Below are positions 1 to 8,087 of a stretch of 64,000 nucleotides of DNA, piece by piece. Below the pieces are notes generated by a model, which saw only the letters and a program-made list of their open reading frames with translations, had not been told where the DNA came from and did not search any database. Source of the stretch: Streptomyces sp. PTY087I2 (GTDB lineage Bacteria; Actinomycetota; Actinomycetes; Streptomycetales; Streptomycetaceae); assembly GCF_001687325.1 (NCBI RefSeq), contig NZ_LZRD01000007.1, positions 1,786-65,785 of the forward strand, given 5' to 3'. Both the position numbers and the translations under genes were made by a program. The first letter of the stretch is position 1. Every line of letters starts with the position of its first letter.

Positions 1-10
1 TCTCCGTGAA
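1..10 (-). rRNA. 16S rRNA, first ~10 nt of the 5' end (rest outside window)
   Basis: Read on the minus strand, the window ends in TTCACGGAGA, the start of streptomycete 16S rRNA just before the universal GTTTGATCCTGG segment, which would lie outside the window. Only about ten bases are present. The call rests on the match to the known 16S start together with the typical rrn leader directly upstream. Confidence 0.75.
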
Positions 11-640
11 TGTTTACCCGTAATCGGGTGCACACACACACGAGAGCGGAACAACCGGCCGGAATAAGACCCGTTGTTCACAGCGTCCTCGCTGTGTATT
101 TCAAAAGGAACCACGTCCCGACCAAACCGGCCGGAGACGGGGTATCAACATATCTGGCGTTGACTTTTGGCACGCTGTTGAGTTCTCAAGGAACGGACGC
201 TTCCTTCGGTCCCGTATCACCGGGGCCCTCCGGGCGCTTCCCTTCGTTTTTCTTCTTTATCTTGCTGTCTTGCGTTTCCGACTCTATCAGACTCTTTCGT
301 GTCCGATTCCCGGTCGAAGCGGGGTGCTTTCGAGGTTCTTCGCTTTCGCGTTTTCCCTTTCCGGCGGTTCCAACTTTACCAGACTCTTTTTCGTTCCGTC
401 TCCGGTCCGAATTCGATTTCCGGTGGCCTGTGGAGTGGCCTTGCCTTTCGGCGTGTCCGCTACGTTAACCGATTCTCTTGGCAGCTCATAATCGAGCCGA
501 TAGGGCGAATTACGGGCATGCCGAATTCGCACCCGCCAGGGTGAGTCGTAGGTAGTGGTGTGGCCGCTTCGAGTGGCTCGGTCCGGTCCGATGGACTGTG
601 CCGAGAGTTGTACCCGTGTCAAGCGGCTCGGACTACATTA
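11..640 (-). promoter_or_regulatory. rRNA operon leader and promoter region
   Basis: This gene-free stretch of about 630 bases is the leader of an rRNA operon transcribed leftwards. On the minus strand, CTTGAGAACTCAACAGCGTG (190 to 171) is the conserved actinobacterial rrn leader element linked to antitermination and RNase III processing. It is preceded by the arms of a GAAGGAAGCGTCCGTTCCTT hairpin. Upstream, GAGTCTGATAGAGT (294 to 281) and GAGTCTGGTAAAGT (386 to 373) are two near-identical -10-like segments, fitting the multiple tandem promoters of Streptomyces rrn operons. A third candidate has TTGACA at 622 to 617. The AT-rich, purine-rich text differs clearly from the coding DNA around it. 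Long open frames here are spurious. Exact transcription starts cannot be read. Confidence 0.8.
594..622 (-). promoter_or_regulatory. distal rrn promoter candidate (TTGACA -35)
   Basis: On the minus strand a perfect TTGACA lies at 622 to 617. A 17-base spacer places ACAGTC at the -10 position, a poor -10 but similar to some streptomycete rrn promoters. It is the most distal of the putative rrn promoters and lies next to the convergent end of the glycosylase gene. Inferred from sequence only. Confidence 0.4.
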
Positions 641-659
641 GGCGTCCGCCGAAGGCGCG

Positions 660-1313
660 TCAAGTCGCCTTGCGGGTCGGGCGACGGCGCGGTGCGTGGG
701 CGCGGTACGGGCTCACCGTGGGGTCTCCCTCGATCCAGAAGCGCCACGGCTGGTGGGCGCCGTCGCCGCCCACTCCGGTGCGGGGGCCGCTCCGTACGAG
801 GTCACGGGGTGGCGGGGTGCCGTGCAGGATGGACAGCGCCGGGGTGGGGCCGCCGAAGAGATCGCTGCCGTTCAGGTCGCGGTCGACGTCGAGGGCGGTG
901 GCGAGGCGGGCCGGGCCTTTGGCCAGTTCCTTGTCGTTGCGGGCCGAGATACGTCGGTCGCGGGCCAGGTGGGCGCCGACGTTGATCTCGCCGGCCCGGA
1001 GCAGAACTCCGCTGGCGTGCCCGTCCGGGCCGCACACCAGGTTGAGGCAGTGCCACATCCCGTACGTGAAGTAGACGTACGTATGACCGGGCGGGCCGAA
1101 CATCACGCTGTTGCGGGCCGTGCGGCCGCGGAAGGCGTGCGAGCCGGGGTCGATCTCGCCCGCGTACGCCTCCACCTCGGTCAGCCGCAGCTCGATCGTG
1201 CCCGTCGGCTCCCGGCGTACAAGGGTGCGGCCGAGCAGGTCCGGGGCGACCTCCAGGACGTCGCGCTCGAAGAAGTCCCGTGTCAGTGGAGTGCGGTCCA
1301 GGCTCTTGGTCAT
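660..1313 (-). CDS. mpg: DNA-3-methyladenine glycosylase (AAG/Mpg family)
   Basis: 217 aa, ATG start. Base-excision repair enzyme of the AAG fold that removes alkylated purines such as 3-methyladenine and hypoxanthine, leaving an abasic site. Family marks in order: [10 protein letters not shown] near residue 27, LTEVEAYAG near 44 (the Glu is the general base of the family), DPGSHAFRG, the region [20 protein letters not shown] with the DNA-intercalating tyrosine, LLRAGE, and GPARLATAL. Length is normal for the family, with a basic C-terminal tail. It is divergent from the spo0M-like gene, with about 87 bases between. Distinct from the AlkA/Tag helix-hairpin-helix glycosylases. Confidence 0.93.
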   Translation of the reverse strand: MTKSLDRTPLTRDFFERDVLEVAPDLLGRTLVRREPTGTIELRLTEVEAYAGEIDPGSHAFRGRTARNSVMFGPPGHTYVYFTYGMWHCLNLVCGPDGHASGVLLRAGEINVGAHLARDRRISARNDKELAKGPARLATALDVDRDLNGSDLFGGPTPALSILHGTPPPRDLVRSGPRTGVGGDGAHQPWRFWIEGDPTVSPYRAHAPRRRPTRKAT

Positions 1314-1343
1314 GGCGTCCGAGGGTACTGGGATCGCCCCGAT

Positions 1344-1372
1344 GGGAACCGGCTACCGTCGTGGCGCGTATG
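1344..1372 (+). promoter_or_regulatory. possible ECF-sigma promoter of the spo0M-like gene
   Basis: GGGAAC at 1344-1349 resembles the GGAAC -35 element of ECF sigma factors. It is followed after about 17 bases by CGTATG, matching the CGT-type -10. It lies 30-55 bases upstream of the start codon. One motif in a GC-rich genome is weak evidence. Confidence 0.3.
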
Positions 1373-1400
1373 TAGGGGTCAGGACCTAGAAGGAGTGACT

Positions 1401-2183
1401 ATGGGCTTCAAGCGGCTGCTCGCGAGCATGGGTGCCGGCGGTGCCTCGGTGGAGACCGAGCTCACCGAGGTGAACGTCGTCCCCGGTGGGGTCGTCCAGG
1501 GCGAGGTGCGGATCCAGGGCGGTTCCGTCTCCCAGCAGATCGAGGGACTCAACGTCGGGCTCCAGGCGCGGGTCGAGGTGGAGAGCGGCGACCAGGAGAC
1601 CAAGCAGGACATCGAGTTCACCAAGCTGAACCTCGGCGGCGCCTTCGAGGTGCAGCCGGGTGCGGTGCACGTGGTGCCGTTCGGTCTGGAGATCCCGTGG
1701 GAGACGCCGATCACGATGTTCGGCGGGCAGCACCTGCGCGGGATGAACATCGGCGTGACCACCGAGCTGGAGATCGCCCGGGCGCTGGACTCCGGTGACC
1801 TGGACCCGATCAACGTGCACCCGCTGCCGGCGCAGGAGGCCATCCTCAACGCCTTCCGGCAGCTGGGCTTCGGCTTCCGCAGCGCGGACATGGAGCGCGG
1901 TCACATCCGCGGGACCCGTCAGCGGCTGCCGTTCTACCAGGAGATCGAGTTCGTCCCGCCGGCGCAGTACCGCGGGCTGAACCAGGTGGAGCTGACCTTC
2001 GTCGCCGACGACCGTGAGATGGACGTCGTCCTGGAGATGGACAAGAAGCCGGGGCTGTTCAGCGAGGGCAGCGACTCCTACCGCGCGTTCAAGGTGGGGC
2101 TGCACGACTACCAGCAGACCGACTGGGCGGCGTACCTCAACCAGTGGCTCGCCCAGGTCGGCGGTCAGCGCAACTGGCTCTAG
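1401..2183 (+). CDS. Spo0M family sporulation-control protein
   Basis: 260 aa, ATG start with AGAAGGAGTGACT just upstream as ribosome binding site. Spo0M proteins are arrestin-like beta-sandwich proteins, studied in Bacillus, where they affect sporulation and cell division. Here the first ~125 residues form the N-terminal half, opening MGFKRLLASMG with an acidic strand (VETELTEVNVVPGGVVQGEV). PLPAQEAILNAFRQLGFGFR precedes the second half, which contains RLPFYQEIEFVPPAQYRGLN. No signal peptide or membrane segment is visible, so it is cytoplasmic. The gene stands alone between a divergent glycosylase gene and a co-oriented PEBP gene. The molecular role in Streptomyces is not established. Confidence 0.9.
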   Translation: MGFKRLLASMGAGGASVETELTEVNVVPGGVVQGEVRIQGGSVSQQIEGLNVGLQARVEVESGDQETKQDIEFTKLNLGGAFEVQPGAVHVVPFGLEIPWETPITMFGGQHLRGMNIGVTTELEIARALDSGDLDPINVHPLPAQEAILNAFRQLGFGFRSADMERGHIRGTRQRLPFYQEIEFVPPAQYRGLNQVELTFVADDREMDVVLEMDKKPGLFSEGSDSYRAFKVGLHDYQQTDWAAYLNQWLAQVGGQRNWL

Positions 2184-2248
2184 CGGGTTGCGCCGCCCCC
2201 TAGAGTCGGGCGGGTAGGCAGACGAACCGATCAGGAGAGGTGCCAGAC

Positions 2249-2797
2249 GTGACCGAGCCGAACAGGGCCCCGCTGCCGCACGACTTCCATCCGGAGGTGG
2301 CGGCGTTCACCGTGGTGAGCGACGACCTCGCGCCGGGGGCCGTGCTGGGCGACGCCCAGGTGCTTGCGGCCGGGAACACTTCGCCGCAGCTGCGGTGGGA
2401 GGGGTTTCCCGAGGGGACCAAGAGCTTTGCCGTGACGTGTTTCGACCCGGACGCGCCGACGGGCAGCGGGTTCTGGCACTGGGTGCTGTTCGACCTCCCG
2501 GTGTCGGTGACCGAGTTGCCGGCCGGTGCGGGCAGCGGGGAGTTCAAGGGGCTGCCGGAGGGCGCCGTTCAGGCGCGTAACGACTACGGGTCCAAGGACT
2601 TCGGCGGGGCCGCGCCGCCCGCCGGGGAGAACCACCGGTATGTGTTCACCGTGTACGCGGTGGACACCGAGAAGCTCGGGATCGACAGTGATTCCTCGCC
2701 CGCGGTCGTCGGGTTCAACCTTCGGTTCCACACGCTCGGGCGTGCGCAGCTGATCGGTGAGTACCGGGCCCCCGCCGACGGTCGGGCCGACGATTAG
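2249..2797 (+). CDS. YbhB/YbcL family (PEBP, Raf-kinase-inhibitor-like) protein
   Basis: 182 aa. The GTG at 2249 is chosen because AGGAGAGG ends about 8 bases upstream; the in-frame GTG at 2240 overlaps that site. Bacterial phosphatidylethanolamine-binding-like protein of unknown substrate. Ligand-pocket motifs visible: the stretch from [32 protein letters not shown] (the DPDAP and GxxHW family marks), [10 protein letters not shown], and [11 protein letters not shown]. No secretion signal. A strong terminator follows 13 bases after the stop, so the gene ends its transcription unit. Confidence 0.9.
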   Translation: MTEPNRAPLPHDFHPEVAAFTVVSDDLAPGAVLGDAQVLAAGNTSPQLRWEGFPEGTKSFAVTCFDPDAPTGSGFWHWVLFDLPVSVTELPAGAGSGEFKGLPEGAVQARNDYGSKDFGGAAPPAGENHRYVFTVYAVDTEKLGIDSDSSPAVVGFNLRFHTLGRAQLIGEYRAPADGRADD

Positions 2798-2810
2798 TTC
2801 GTCTGCTGTT

Positions 2811-2854
2811 TGCCCTGCTCTGGTCTTGGAGAGATCAGAGCAGGGCATTTTTTT
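2811..2854 (+). terminator. Rho-independent terminator after the PEBP gene
   Basis: A perfect 12-bp stem, TGCCCTGCTCTG (2811-2822) with CAGAGCAGGGCA (2836-2847), closes a 13-base loop and is followed by seven T residues (2848-2854). This is an unusually classical terminator for a high-GC genome. Confidence 0.93.
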
Positions 2855-2936
2855 ATTGCGTTGTCCATCGCGGCCTGCCCAGCCAGAGTTGATCCGGGCC
2901 TGCCAGGGGGCGGGCGGCACACGGGAGGTGGGCAGG

Positions 2937-3449
2937 ATGCGTGACACGTTGGTTCTCAACGCGAGCTTCGAGCCGCTGTCGACAGTGACGCTCAACCGTG
3001 CGGTGGTCCTGATCCTGACGGACAAGGCCGTCGTCGAGCAGTCGCATCCCGAGCTCCGTATGCGTGGTGCCGCCGTGGACATTCCCGCGCCCCGGGTGAT
3101 CAGGCTCTGCCGGTATGTACGGGTGCCGTTCCGAAGACAGGCCCCGTGGTCCAGAAGGGGTGTCCTCATCCGGGACCAGCACCGGTGCGCGTACTGCGGG
3201 CGGCGGGCGTCCACCGTCGACCACGTGGTGCCGCGTGCCCAGGGCGGGCAGGACACCTGGCTGAACACGGTGGCCTCCTGCGCCGAGGACAACCACCGTA
3301 AGGCGGCCCGGACTCCGGAGCAGGCGGGGATGCCGCTGCTGAAGCAGCCGTTCGTCCCCTCCCCCGCCGAGGCGATGCTGCTGGCGATGGGGGCCGGTGA
3401 CCGGGCGGAGCTGCCCGCGTGGCTGGACCGGACGGCCGCGGCGGCGTAG
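2937..3449 (+). CDS. HNH endonuclease family protein
   Basis: 170 aa. ATG at 2937 chosen because GGGAGG lies about 9 bases upstream. The N-terminal ~75 residues (MRDTLVLNASFEPLSTV...) are a conserved actinobacterial module, followed by the HNH core: zinc-type CAYC near residue 83, then DHVVPRAQGG (first His and metal contacts), the Asn in TWLNTV, and CAEDNHRK as the last motif. The second CxxC pair seen in many HNH proteins is here C-A-E-D, so a structural zinc would be coordinated differently or be absent. Substrate unknown; such solitary genes are common in Streptomyces and not linked to restriction genes here. Confidence 0.85.
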   Translation: MRDTLVLNASFEPLSTVTLNRAVVLILTDKAVVEQSHPELRMRGAAVDIPAPRVIRLCRYVRVPFRRQAPWSRRGVLIRDQHRCAYCGRRASTVDHVVPRAQGGQDTWLNTVASCAEDNHRKAARTPEQAGMPLLKQPFVPSPAEAMLLAMGAGDRAELPAWLDRTAAAA

Positions 3450-3473
3450 TCGGCGTACGGCTGGTGACGTATC

Positions 3474-3506
3474 GGTGGGCCCGTCCCTGGTGGGGGCGGG
3501 CTCACC
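3474..3506. terminator. probable bidirectional terminator between convergent genes
   Basis: Imperfect inverted repeat GGTGGGCCCGTC (3474-3485) with GGCGGGCTCACC (3495-3506) between the HNH gene and the convergent TSUP gene. Ten of twelve positions pair. No T tract. Confidence 0.55.
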
Positions 3507-3511
3507 GTCCG

Positions 3512-4285
3512 TCAGCGGAGCAGCAGCTGGACGATGGCGACCGTGCCGACGGCCACGATGAGGGCGCGCAGGACGGTGGGGCTCAGCCGGCGGCCGACCT
3601 TGGCGCCTATCTGGCCGCCGATGGCCGAGCCGACCGCGATGAGGAGGACGGCCGTCCAGTCGAAGTGGGCGACGAAGAGGAAGAACAGCGCGGCGATGCT
3701 GTTGACGATGGCGGCCAGGACGTTCTTGACGGCGTTGAGGCGCTGCATGGTGTCGTCGAGCAGCATGCCCATGAGGGAGAGGTAGATGATCCCCTGGGCG
3801 GCGGTGAAGTAGCCGCCGTAGACGCTGGCGAGCATCAGGCCGGTGAACAGGAGCGGGCCGCCGTCGGTGCGGGCCACGGTGCCGGTGTGTTCGCGGCGGC
3901 GCTGCACGGCTTTGCTGATGCGTGGTTGCAGGATCACCAGGACGAGTGCCATGGCGACCAGGACCGGGACGATCGTCTCGAAGGCCGTGGAGGGCAGGGC
4001 GAGCAGGAGCGTGGCTCCGGTGAGACCGCCGATGGCGGCTCCGATGCCCAGTTTGATGATGCGGCGGCGCTGGCCGGCCAGTTCCTTGCGGTAGCCGATG
4101 GCTCCGCTGATGGAGCCGGGGATGAGGCCCAGCGCGTTGGAGACCGTCGCGGTGACCGGGGGGAGGCCGGTGGCGAGGAGGACGGGGAAGGTGATCAGGG
4201 TGCCCGAGCCGACGATCGTGTTGATCGTGCCGGCTCCGACTCCGGCCGCGAAGACGGCGAGTATTTCCCAGATGGACAAGGCCAT
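3512..4285 (-). CDS. TSUP family (TauE/SafE) anion permease
   Basis: 257 aa, about eight hydrophobic helices in two related halves, as in sulfite/organosulfonate exporters of the TSUP family. Family marks: GAGTINTIVGSGTLITFPVL near the N terminus, then ALGLIPGSISGAIGYRKEL, and in the second half VYGGYFTAAQGIIYLSLMG. Substrate cannot be read; sulfite, sulfoacetate and other small anions are known for the family. The annotated ATG sits directly against AAGGAG (complement of 4286-4291), too close to function. The TTG at 4279, six bases from that site, is a more credible start and shortens the protein by two residues. The gene is flanked by a convergent HNH gene and a co-oriented SPFH gene. Confidence 0.88.
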   Translation of the reverse strand: MALSIWEILAVFAAGVGAGTINTIVGSGTLITFPVLLATGLPPVTATVSNALGLIPGSISGAIGYRKELAGQRRRIIKLGIGAAIGGLTGATLLLALPSTAFETIVPVLVAMALVLVILQPRISKAVQRRREHTGTVARTDGGPLLFTGLMLASVYGGYFTAAQGIIYLSLMGMLLDDTMQRLNAVKNVLAAIVNSIAALFFLFVAHFDWTAVLLIAVGSAIGGQIGAKVGRRLSPTVLRALIVAVGTVAIVQLLLR

Positions 4286-4363
4286 CTCCTTCGGTGGTCA
4301 GTGACGCCTCCCCGCCATGAAGGTCGAGGGGCCTCACTGATCATGCACGAAGGGGTTTCCGGG

Positions 4364-5344
4364 TCAGGAGACCGGGGGTTCCTCGCGTCGTTCCATCGCG
4401 GGGGCCGGGATGCCGCCCTTGGGGCTCCCGCCGTTTCCGCCGTCGCCGCCGGTGTTGAAGCCGGGTACGCCGCCGCCGAGGTTGCCGAAGGCTCCGCTGA
4501 GGCCCTTGAGGGCGTCGCCGATCTCGCTGGGCACGATCCAGAGCTTGTTGGCGTCGCCCTCGGCGATCTTCGGGAGCATCTGGAGGTACTGGTACGAGAG
4601 GAGCTTCTGGTCCGGGTCTCCGGCGTGGATGGCCTCGAAGACCGTGCGGACGGCCTGGGCTTCACCCTCGGCGCGCAGGGCAGCGGCCTTGGCCTCACCC
4701 TCGGCGCGCAGGATCGCCGACTGCTTCTCACCTTCGGCGGTGAGGATCTGGGACTGCCGGATGCCCTCGGCGGTGAGGATCGCGGCGCGCTTGTCGCGGT
4801 CGGCGCGCATCTGCTTCTCCATCGAGTCCTGGATGGAGGTCGGCGGCTCGATCGCCTTGAGCTCGACACGGTTGACGCGGATGCCCCACTTGCCGGTCGC
4901 CTCGTCGAGGACGCCGCGCAGGGCCGCGTTGATCTCCTCGCGGGAGGTGAGGGTCCGCTCCAGGTCCATGCCGCCGATGATGTTGCGGAGGGTGGTGACG
5001 GTGAGCTGCTCGATCGCCTGGATGTAGCTGGCCACTTCATAGGTCGCGGCGCGGGCGTCGGTCACCTGGTAGTAGATGACGGTGTCGATGTTGACGACCA
5101 GGTTGTCCTGGGTGATCACCGGCTGCGGCGGGAAGGGCACGACCTGTTCACGCAGGTCGATCCGGTTGCGGATCGAGTCGATGAACGGGACGACGATGTT
5201 CAGGCCCGCGTTCAGGGTGCGGGTGTAGCGGCCGAAGCGCTCGACGATGGCGGCGCTGGCCTGCGGGATGACCTGAATCGTCTTGATCAGGGCGATGAAG
5301 ACGAGCACCACCAGAATGATCAGAACGATGATGATCGGTTGCAT
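4364..5344 (-). CDS. SPFH/band 7 family membrane protein (slipin/stomatin type)
   Basis: 326 aa. One N-terminal membrane helix (MQPIIIVLIILVVLVFIALI) is followed by the SPFH domain: IPQASAAIVERFGRYTRTL, then LREQVVPFPPQPVITQDN, then VDTVIYYQVTDARAATY. A heptad-rich Ala/Glu region follows (repeated ILTAEGE/ILRAEGEAKAAALRAEGEAQ), then a Gly-rich tail. Known members oligomerise in the membrane and organise membrane microdomains or scaffold proteases. The NfeD-type gene lies just upstream on the same strand; SPFH and NfeD proteins are normally encoded together and act as a complex, so these two are likely one transcription unit despite a 165-base gap. Confidence 0.92.
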   Translation of the reverse strand: MQPIIIVLIILVVLVFIALIKTIQVIPQASAAIVERFGRYTRTLNAGLNIVVPFIDSIRNRIDLREQVVPFPPQPVITQDNLVVNIDTVIYYQVTDARAATYEVASYIQAIEQLTVTTLRNIIGGMDLERTLTSREEINAALRGVLDEATGKWGIRVNRVELKAIEPPTSIQDSMEKQMRADRDKRAAILTAEGIRQSQILTAEGEKQSAILRAEGEAKAAALRAEGEAQAVRTVFEAIHAGDPDQKLLSYQYLQMLPKIAEGDANKLWIVPSEIGDALKGLSGAFGNLGGGVPGFNTGGDGGNGGSPKGGIPAPAMERREEPPVS

Positions 5345-5509
5345 CGTGTCTCTCGTGCCCTTCGGTTGGCCGGTGGATCGCGGTGATCGGGGTCGGTCCT
5401 CAGGTGCGGCCGGTGGCCGGTGGGTTGCGGGCCGGGCCGGGGTCCTTCGGTGATCGACATGATCGACTTCGAGTCTGGCAGACGTGGGCCCGCCCCGTGC
5501 GCGCTTCGG

Positions 5510-5968
5510 TCACATGACGACGGCCGTCGCTCCGTCGATGTCGACGACATCGACCTGGCTGCCGGGCTCGAAGGCCTGGCCGGCGTCGTAGGAGCGGGCC
5601 GACCAGACCTCGCCGGCGAGCTTGATGCGGCCGCCGTCGGCGGACACCCGCTCCAGCACGACCGCTTGACGGCCTTTCAGGGCGTCGATGCCGCTGGCCT
5701 GTCCGGTCTGTCCGGCCCGGTGTCTGGCGGCGATCGGGCGTACGACGGCGATCAGCGCGACCGAGACGAGGACGAACACCAGCACCTGGGCGACGATTCC
5801 GCCGCCGAGGGCCGCGACGGCGGATGCGGCCACCGCCCCGACGGCGAACATGCCGAATTCGGGCATCGCGGTCAGGACGAGGGGGATGCCCAGTCCCACC
5901 GCGCCGATCAGCCACCACACCCATGCGTCGATGTCCACATGGTCATCGTAGGACTGTCGGTGCGTCAC
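5510..5968 (-). CDS. NfeD-family membrane protein
   Basis: 152 aa, GTG or ATG region start within MTHRQSYDD. Three to four hydrophobic segments occupy residues ~12-80 (AWVWWLIGAVGLGIPLVLTA and following), then a C-terminal OB-fold domain (residues ~92-150: GIDALKGRQAVVLERVSADGG, IKLAGEVWSAR, PGSQVDVVDIDGATAVV). This short form lacks the ClpP-like protease of long NfeD proteins. Its partner is the SPFH protein immediately downstream on the same strand. The family is implicated in membrane-domain quality control; no substrate is readable. Confidence 0.88.
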   Translation of the reverse strand: MTHRQSYDDHVDIDAWVWWLIGAVGLGIPLVLTAMPEFGMFAVGAVAASAVAALGGGIVAQVLVFVLVSVALIAVVRPIAARHRAGQTGQASGIDALKGRQAVVLERVSADGGRIKLAGEVWSARSYDAGQAFEPGSQVDVVDIDGATAVVM

Positions 5969-6065
5969 CGACAGGGCGCACGGGGGTCAACTGCGGTGAA
6001 CCGCCTGCCGATCGGGGTGCGATGGCCTCGTGCGACGACTTCGTGCGGCGGCCTCGGTGCCTCGG

Positions 6066-6863
6066 TCAGGAGAGCGGGAGGCCGTGGGCGGTGTAGCGGT
6101 CGCCGGTGTGCTCGACGACGAGCGGCAGGCCGAAGCAGCGGGAGAGGTTACGGGAGCTGAGCTCGGTCTCCATGGGGCCGGCCGCGAGGATCTTGCCCTG
6201 GCGGATCATCAGGACGTGGGTGAACCCGGGTGCGATCTCCTCGACATGGTGGGTGACCATGATCATGGAGGGGGCGAACGGGTCGCGGGCGAGGCGGCCG
6301 AGGCGGCGGACGAGGTCCTCGCGGCCGCCGAGGTCGAGTCCGGCGGCGGGCTCGTCGAGGAGCAGCAGTTCGGGGTCGGTCATCATGGCGCGGGCGATGA
6401 GCGTGCGCTTGCGCTCTCCTTCGGAGAGCGTGCCGAACTTGCGGTCCAGGTACTCGGTCATGCCGAGGCGGTCGAGGAAGGCGCGGGCGCGCTCCTCGTC
6501 GACGGCTTCGTAGTTCTCGTGCCAGGTGGCGGTCATGCCGTACGCGGCGGTGAGGACGGTCTGGAGCACGGTCTGGCGCTTGGGCAGCTTGTCGGCCATC
6601 GCGACGCCGGCCATGCCGATGCGGGGGCGGAGCTCGAAGACGTCGGTGCCGACGCCGCCCAGCTTCTCGCCGAGGACGGTGGCGGTCCCCTTGCTGGGGA
6701 AGAGGTAGCTGGACGCGAGGTTGAGGAGGGTCGTCTTGCCGGCGCCGTTGGGGCCCAGGATGACCCAGCGCTCCCCCTCCTTGACCGACCAGGAGACGTC
6801 TTCCACCAGAGCGCGTCCGTCGCGGACCACGGATACGTCCACCAGCTCCAGTACATCGCTCAT
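6066..6863 (-). CDS. ABC transporter ATP-binding protein, stand-alone
   Basis: 265 aa. The ATG at 6863 is chosen because MSDVLELVDVSVVRDG is where ABC homology starts; upstream in-frame codons encode Arg/Pro-rich noise. Walker A GPNGAGKTT (37-45), signature LSEGERKR (LSEGE in place of LSGGQ), Walker B LLLLDEPAAGLD, H-loop VTHHVEE. The overall pattern resembles the YlmA/ModF-like iron/molybdate-type ATPases seen alone in actinobacteria. No permease gene adjoins it, so its partner and substrate are unknown. It is divergent from the hypothetical gene starting at 7008. Confidence 0.9.
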   Translation of the reverse strand: MSDVLELVDVSVVRDGRALVEDVSWSVKEGERWVILGPNGAGKTTLLNLASSYLFPSKGTATVLGEKLGGVGTDVFELRPRIGMAGVAMADKLPKRQTVLQTVLTAAYGMTATWHENYEAVDEERARAFLDRLGMTEYLDRKFGTLSEGERKRTLIARAMMTDPELLLLDEPAAGLDLGGREDLVRRLGRLARDPFAPSMIMVTHHVEEIAPGFTHVLMIRQGKILAAGPMETELSSRNLSRCFGLPLVVEHTGDRYTAHGLPLS

Positions 6864-7007
6864 GGCGCGTTGTCTCCCCAAGCAGTCTCGTCGATCGTCG
6901 CGTGCCGGTGGGCACGGCTCCCAGGGAAAACCTACGCCACCGCGCGAGTGGATCGGGCGTGAGGTCCGCACCCCAGGCACGGCCCGGACGTTCCCTAGGC
7001 TGTCGGC

Positions 7008-7799
7008 ATGCTTGTCGAACCACGTTCAGGGTTGTTGGCCGCTTGGGGAAACGCGCTTCTGGCGGGACTCGTCTCGCCGGACGAGGCGGCCCTCGCGATT
7101 GTCGGAGAGGACGCGGTGCACCGCGTCGAGGGGCTGCCGGGTGAGGCGGGGCCGGTCGGGCTCACGCTGGCGCTGGGGCGGCTGCGGGGGCTGGGGGCGA
7201 CCGGTTTCCGGGTGGCGCTGCCGGTGCCGGGGCATCCGCTGGGGCTGAGCGGTCCGCCGGACTTCAACGCGCGGGCGCTGGAGGCGGAGGAGGCGGTGGT
7301 CGCGTACGGGGTGCCGTACGGGCTGGTGCCGGAGGTGAGCGAGGCCGGGCCGGAGGGGGATCTGCACGTGGAGGTGGTGTGGCGGGTGCTGCCGGTGCGG
7401 GAGGCGCCGCCCGCGGATGTGCCGTCGCTGGGCGAGGCGGAGCGGGAGCTGGCGGAGGCGTTGCGGGATGCGACGGCGGTGCTGTCGCGGCTGGACGTGG
7501 CCGGTTCCGGTCCGGTGGCGGATGCGGCGGTGGACGCGTACCGGGCGCGGGTGGAGCGGGGTGGCGGGCGCGAGGTGCTGGCGCCCGGGTATCCGCCGCG
7601 GGCGGTGCGGGTGCTGGAGATGGCGCAGCGGGTGGGGCTGCTGGTCTCGGTGGCGTACGAGAACGGGCACGGCGGTGCGGTGAGCGCGTCGGAGATGGCG
7701 GCTCGGGGGGCCGCGTTGCGGCCGGTTGAGCGGGTGGCTCGGCGGGCGGTTGTTGCCGCGTACAACGCGTATGTGGAGGGTGGGGAGGTTCGGCGGTAG
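7008..7799 (+). CDS. conserved hypothetical protein
   Basis: 263 aa, ATG start, no recognised domain. The sequence is Ala/Gly/Val/Arg-rich and probably soluble. It has a first region (residues 1-125, with the run LTLALGRLRGLGATGFRVAL and FNARALEAEEAVVAYGVPYG) and a C-terminal helical half (LGEAERELAEALRDATAVLSR; DAAVDAYRARVER). The pattern of strongly GC3-biased codons and the lack of stops support a real gene. I recall streptomycete homologues at this place beside the ABC ATPase. It is divergent from that ATPase gene, with 144 bases between them that must hold both promoters. No function is offered. Confidence 0.75.
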   Translation: MLVEPRSGLLAAWGNALLAGLVSPDEAALAIVGEDAVHRVEGLPGEAGPVGLTLALGRLRGLGATGFRVALPVPGHPLGLSGPPDFNARALEAEEAVVAYGVPYGLVPEVSEAGPEGDLHVEVVWRVLPVREAPPADVPSLGEAERELAEALRDATAVLSRLDVAGSGPVADAAVDAYRARVERGGGREVLAPGYPPRAVRVLEMAQRVGLLVSVAYENGHGGAVSASEMAARGAALRPVERVARRAVVAAYNAYVEGGEVRR

Positions 7800-7815
7800 G
7801 GCCGCGGGCCCCTTT

Positions 7816-8047
7816 GTCCTCAGGCGCCGGACGGGCTGGGGTGCGGGTGGTGCGGTGCCCCGGGCGGGGGCTGTTTTCGGCTCGGGGGCCCCGCCGTGAG
7901 GGTTCCGTCCTCAAGCGCCGGACGGGCTGGAACAGTCGCCGGACGGGGTGGAGTGCCCCGGGCGGGGAGCCCGTTGGTGTGCGGGAGCCCCGCCCTAAGG
8001 GTTCCGTCCTCAAACGCCGGACGGGCTGGAACAGTCGCCGGACGGGC
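7816..8047. repeat. cluster of streptomycete intergenic repeats (CTCAAxCGCCGGACGGGCT type)
   Basis: Between the hypothetical gene and chpE lies a 288-base non-coding stretch. It contains three copies of GTCCTCAxxCGCCGGACGGGCTGG, at about 7816-7839, 7906-7930 and 8005-8029. The last two sit in a longer direct repeat of about 60 bases (from 7888 and from 7987, offset 99) that begins GCCCCGCC, passes AGGGTTCCGTCCTCAA and ends ACAGTCGCCGGACGGG. The repeats lie downstream of both flanking convergent genes. The same core with small changes occurs inside the cobQ 3' end at about 61322-61340. Confidence 0.8.
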
Positions 8048-8087
8048 TGGGAGGACCGACGCCCGGCGGGCTGGAATCGCTAAGGGT

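Noticed and set aside
10..985. Several open frames in and near the rrn leader
   Set aside because: The stretch is a recognisable rRNA leader and the frames have Ser/Arg-rich noise composition.
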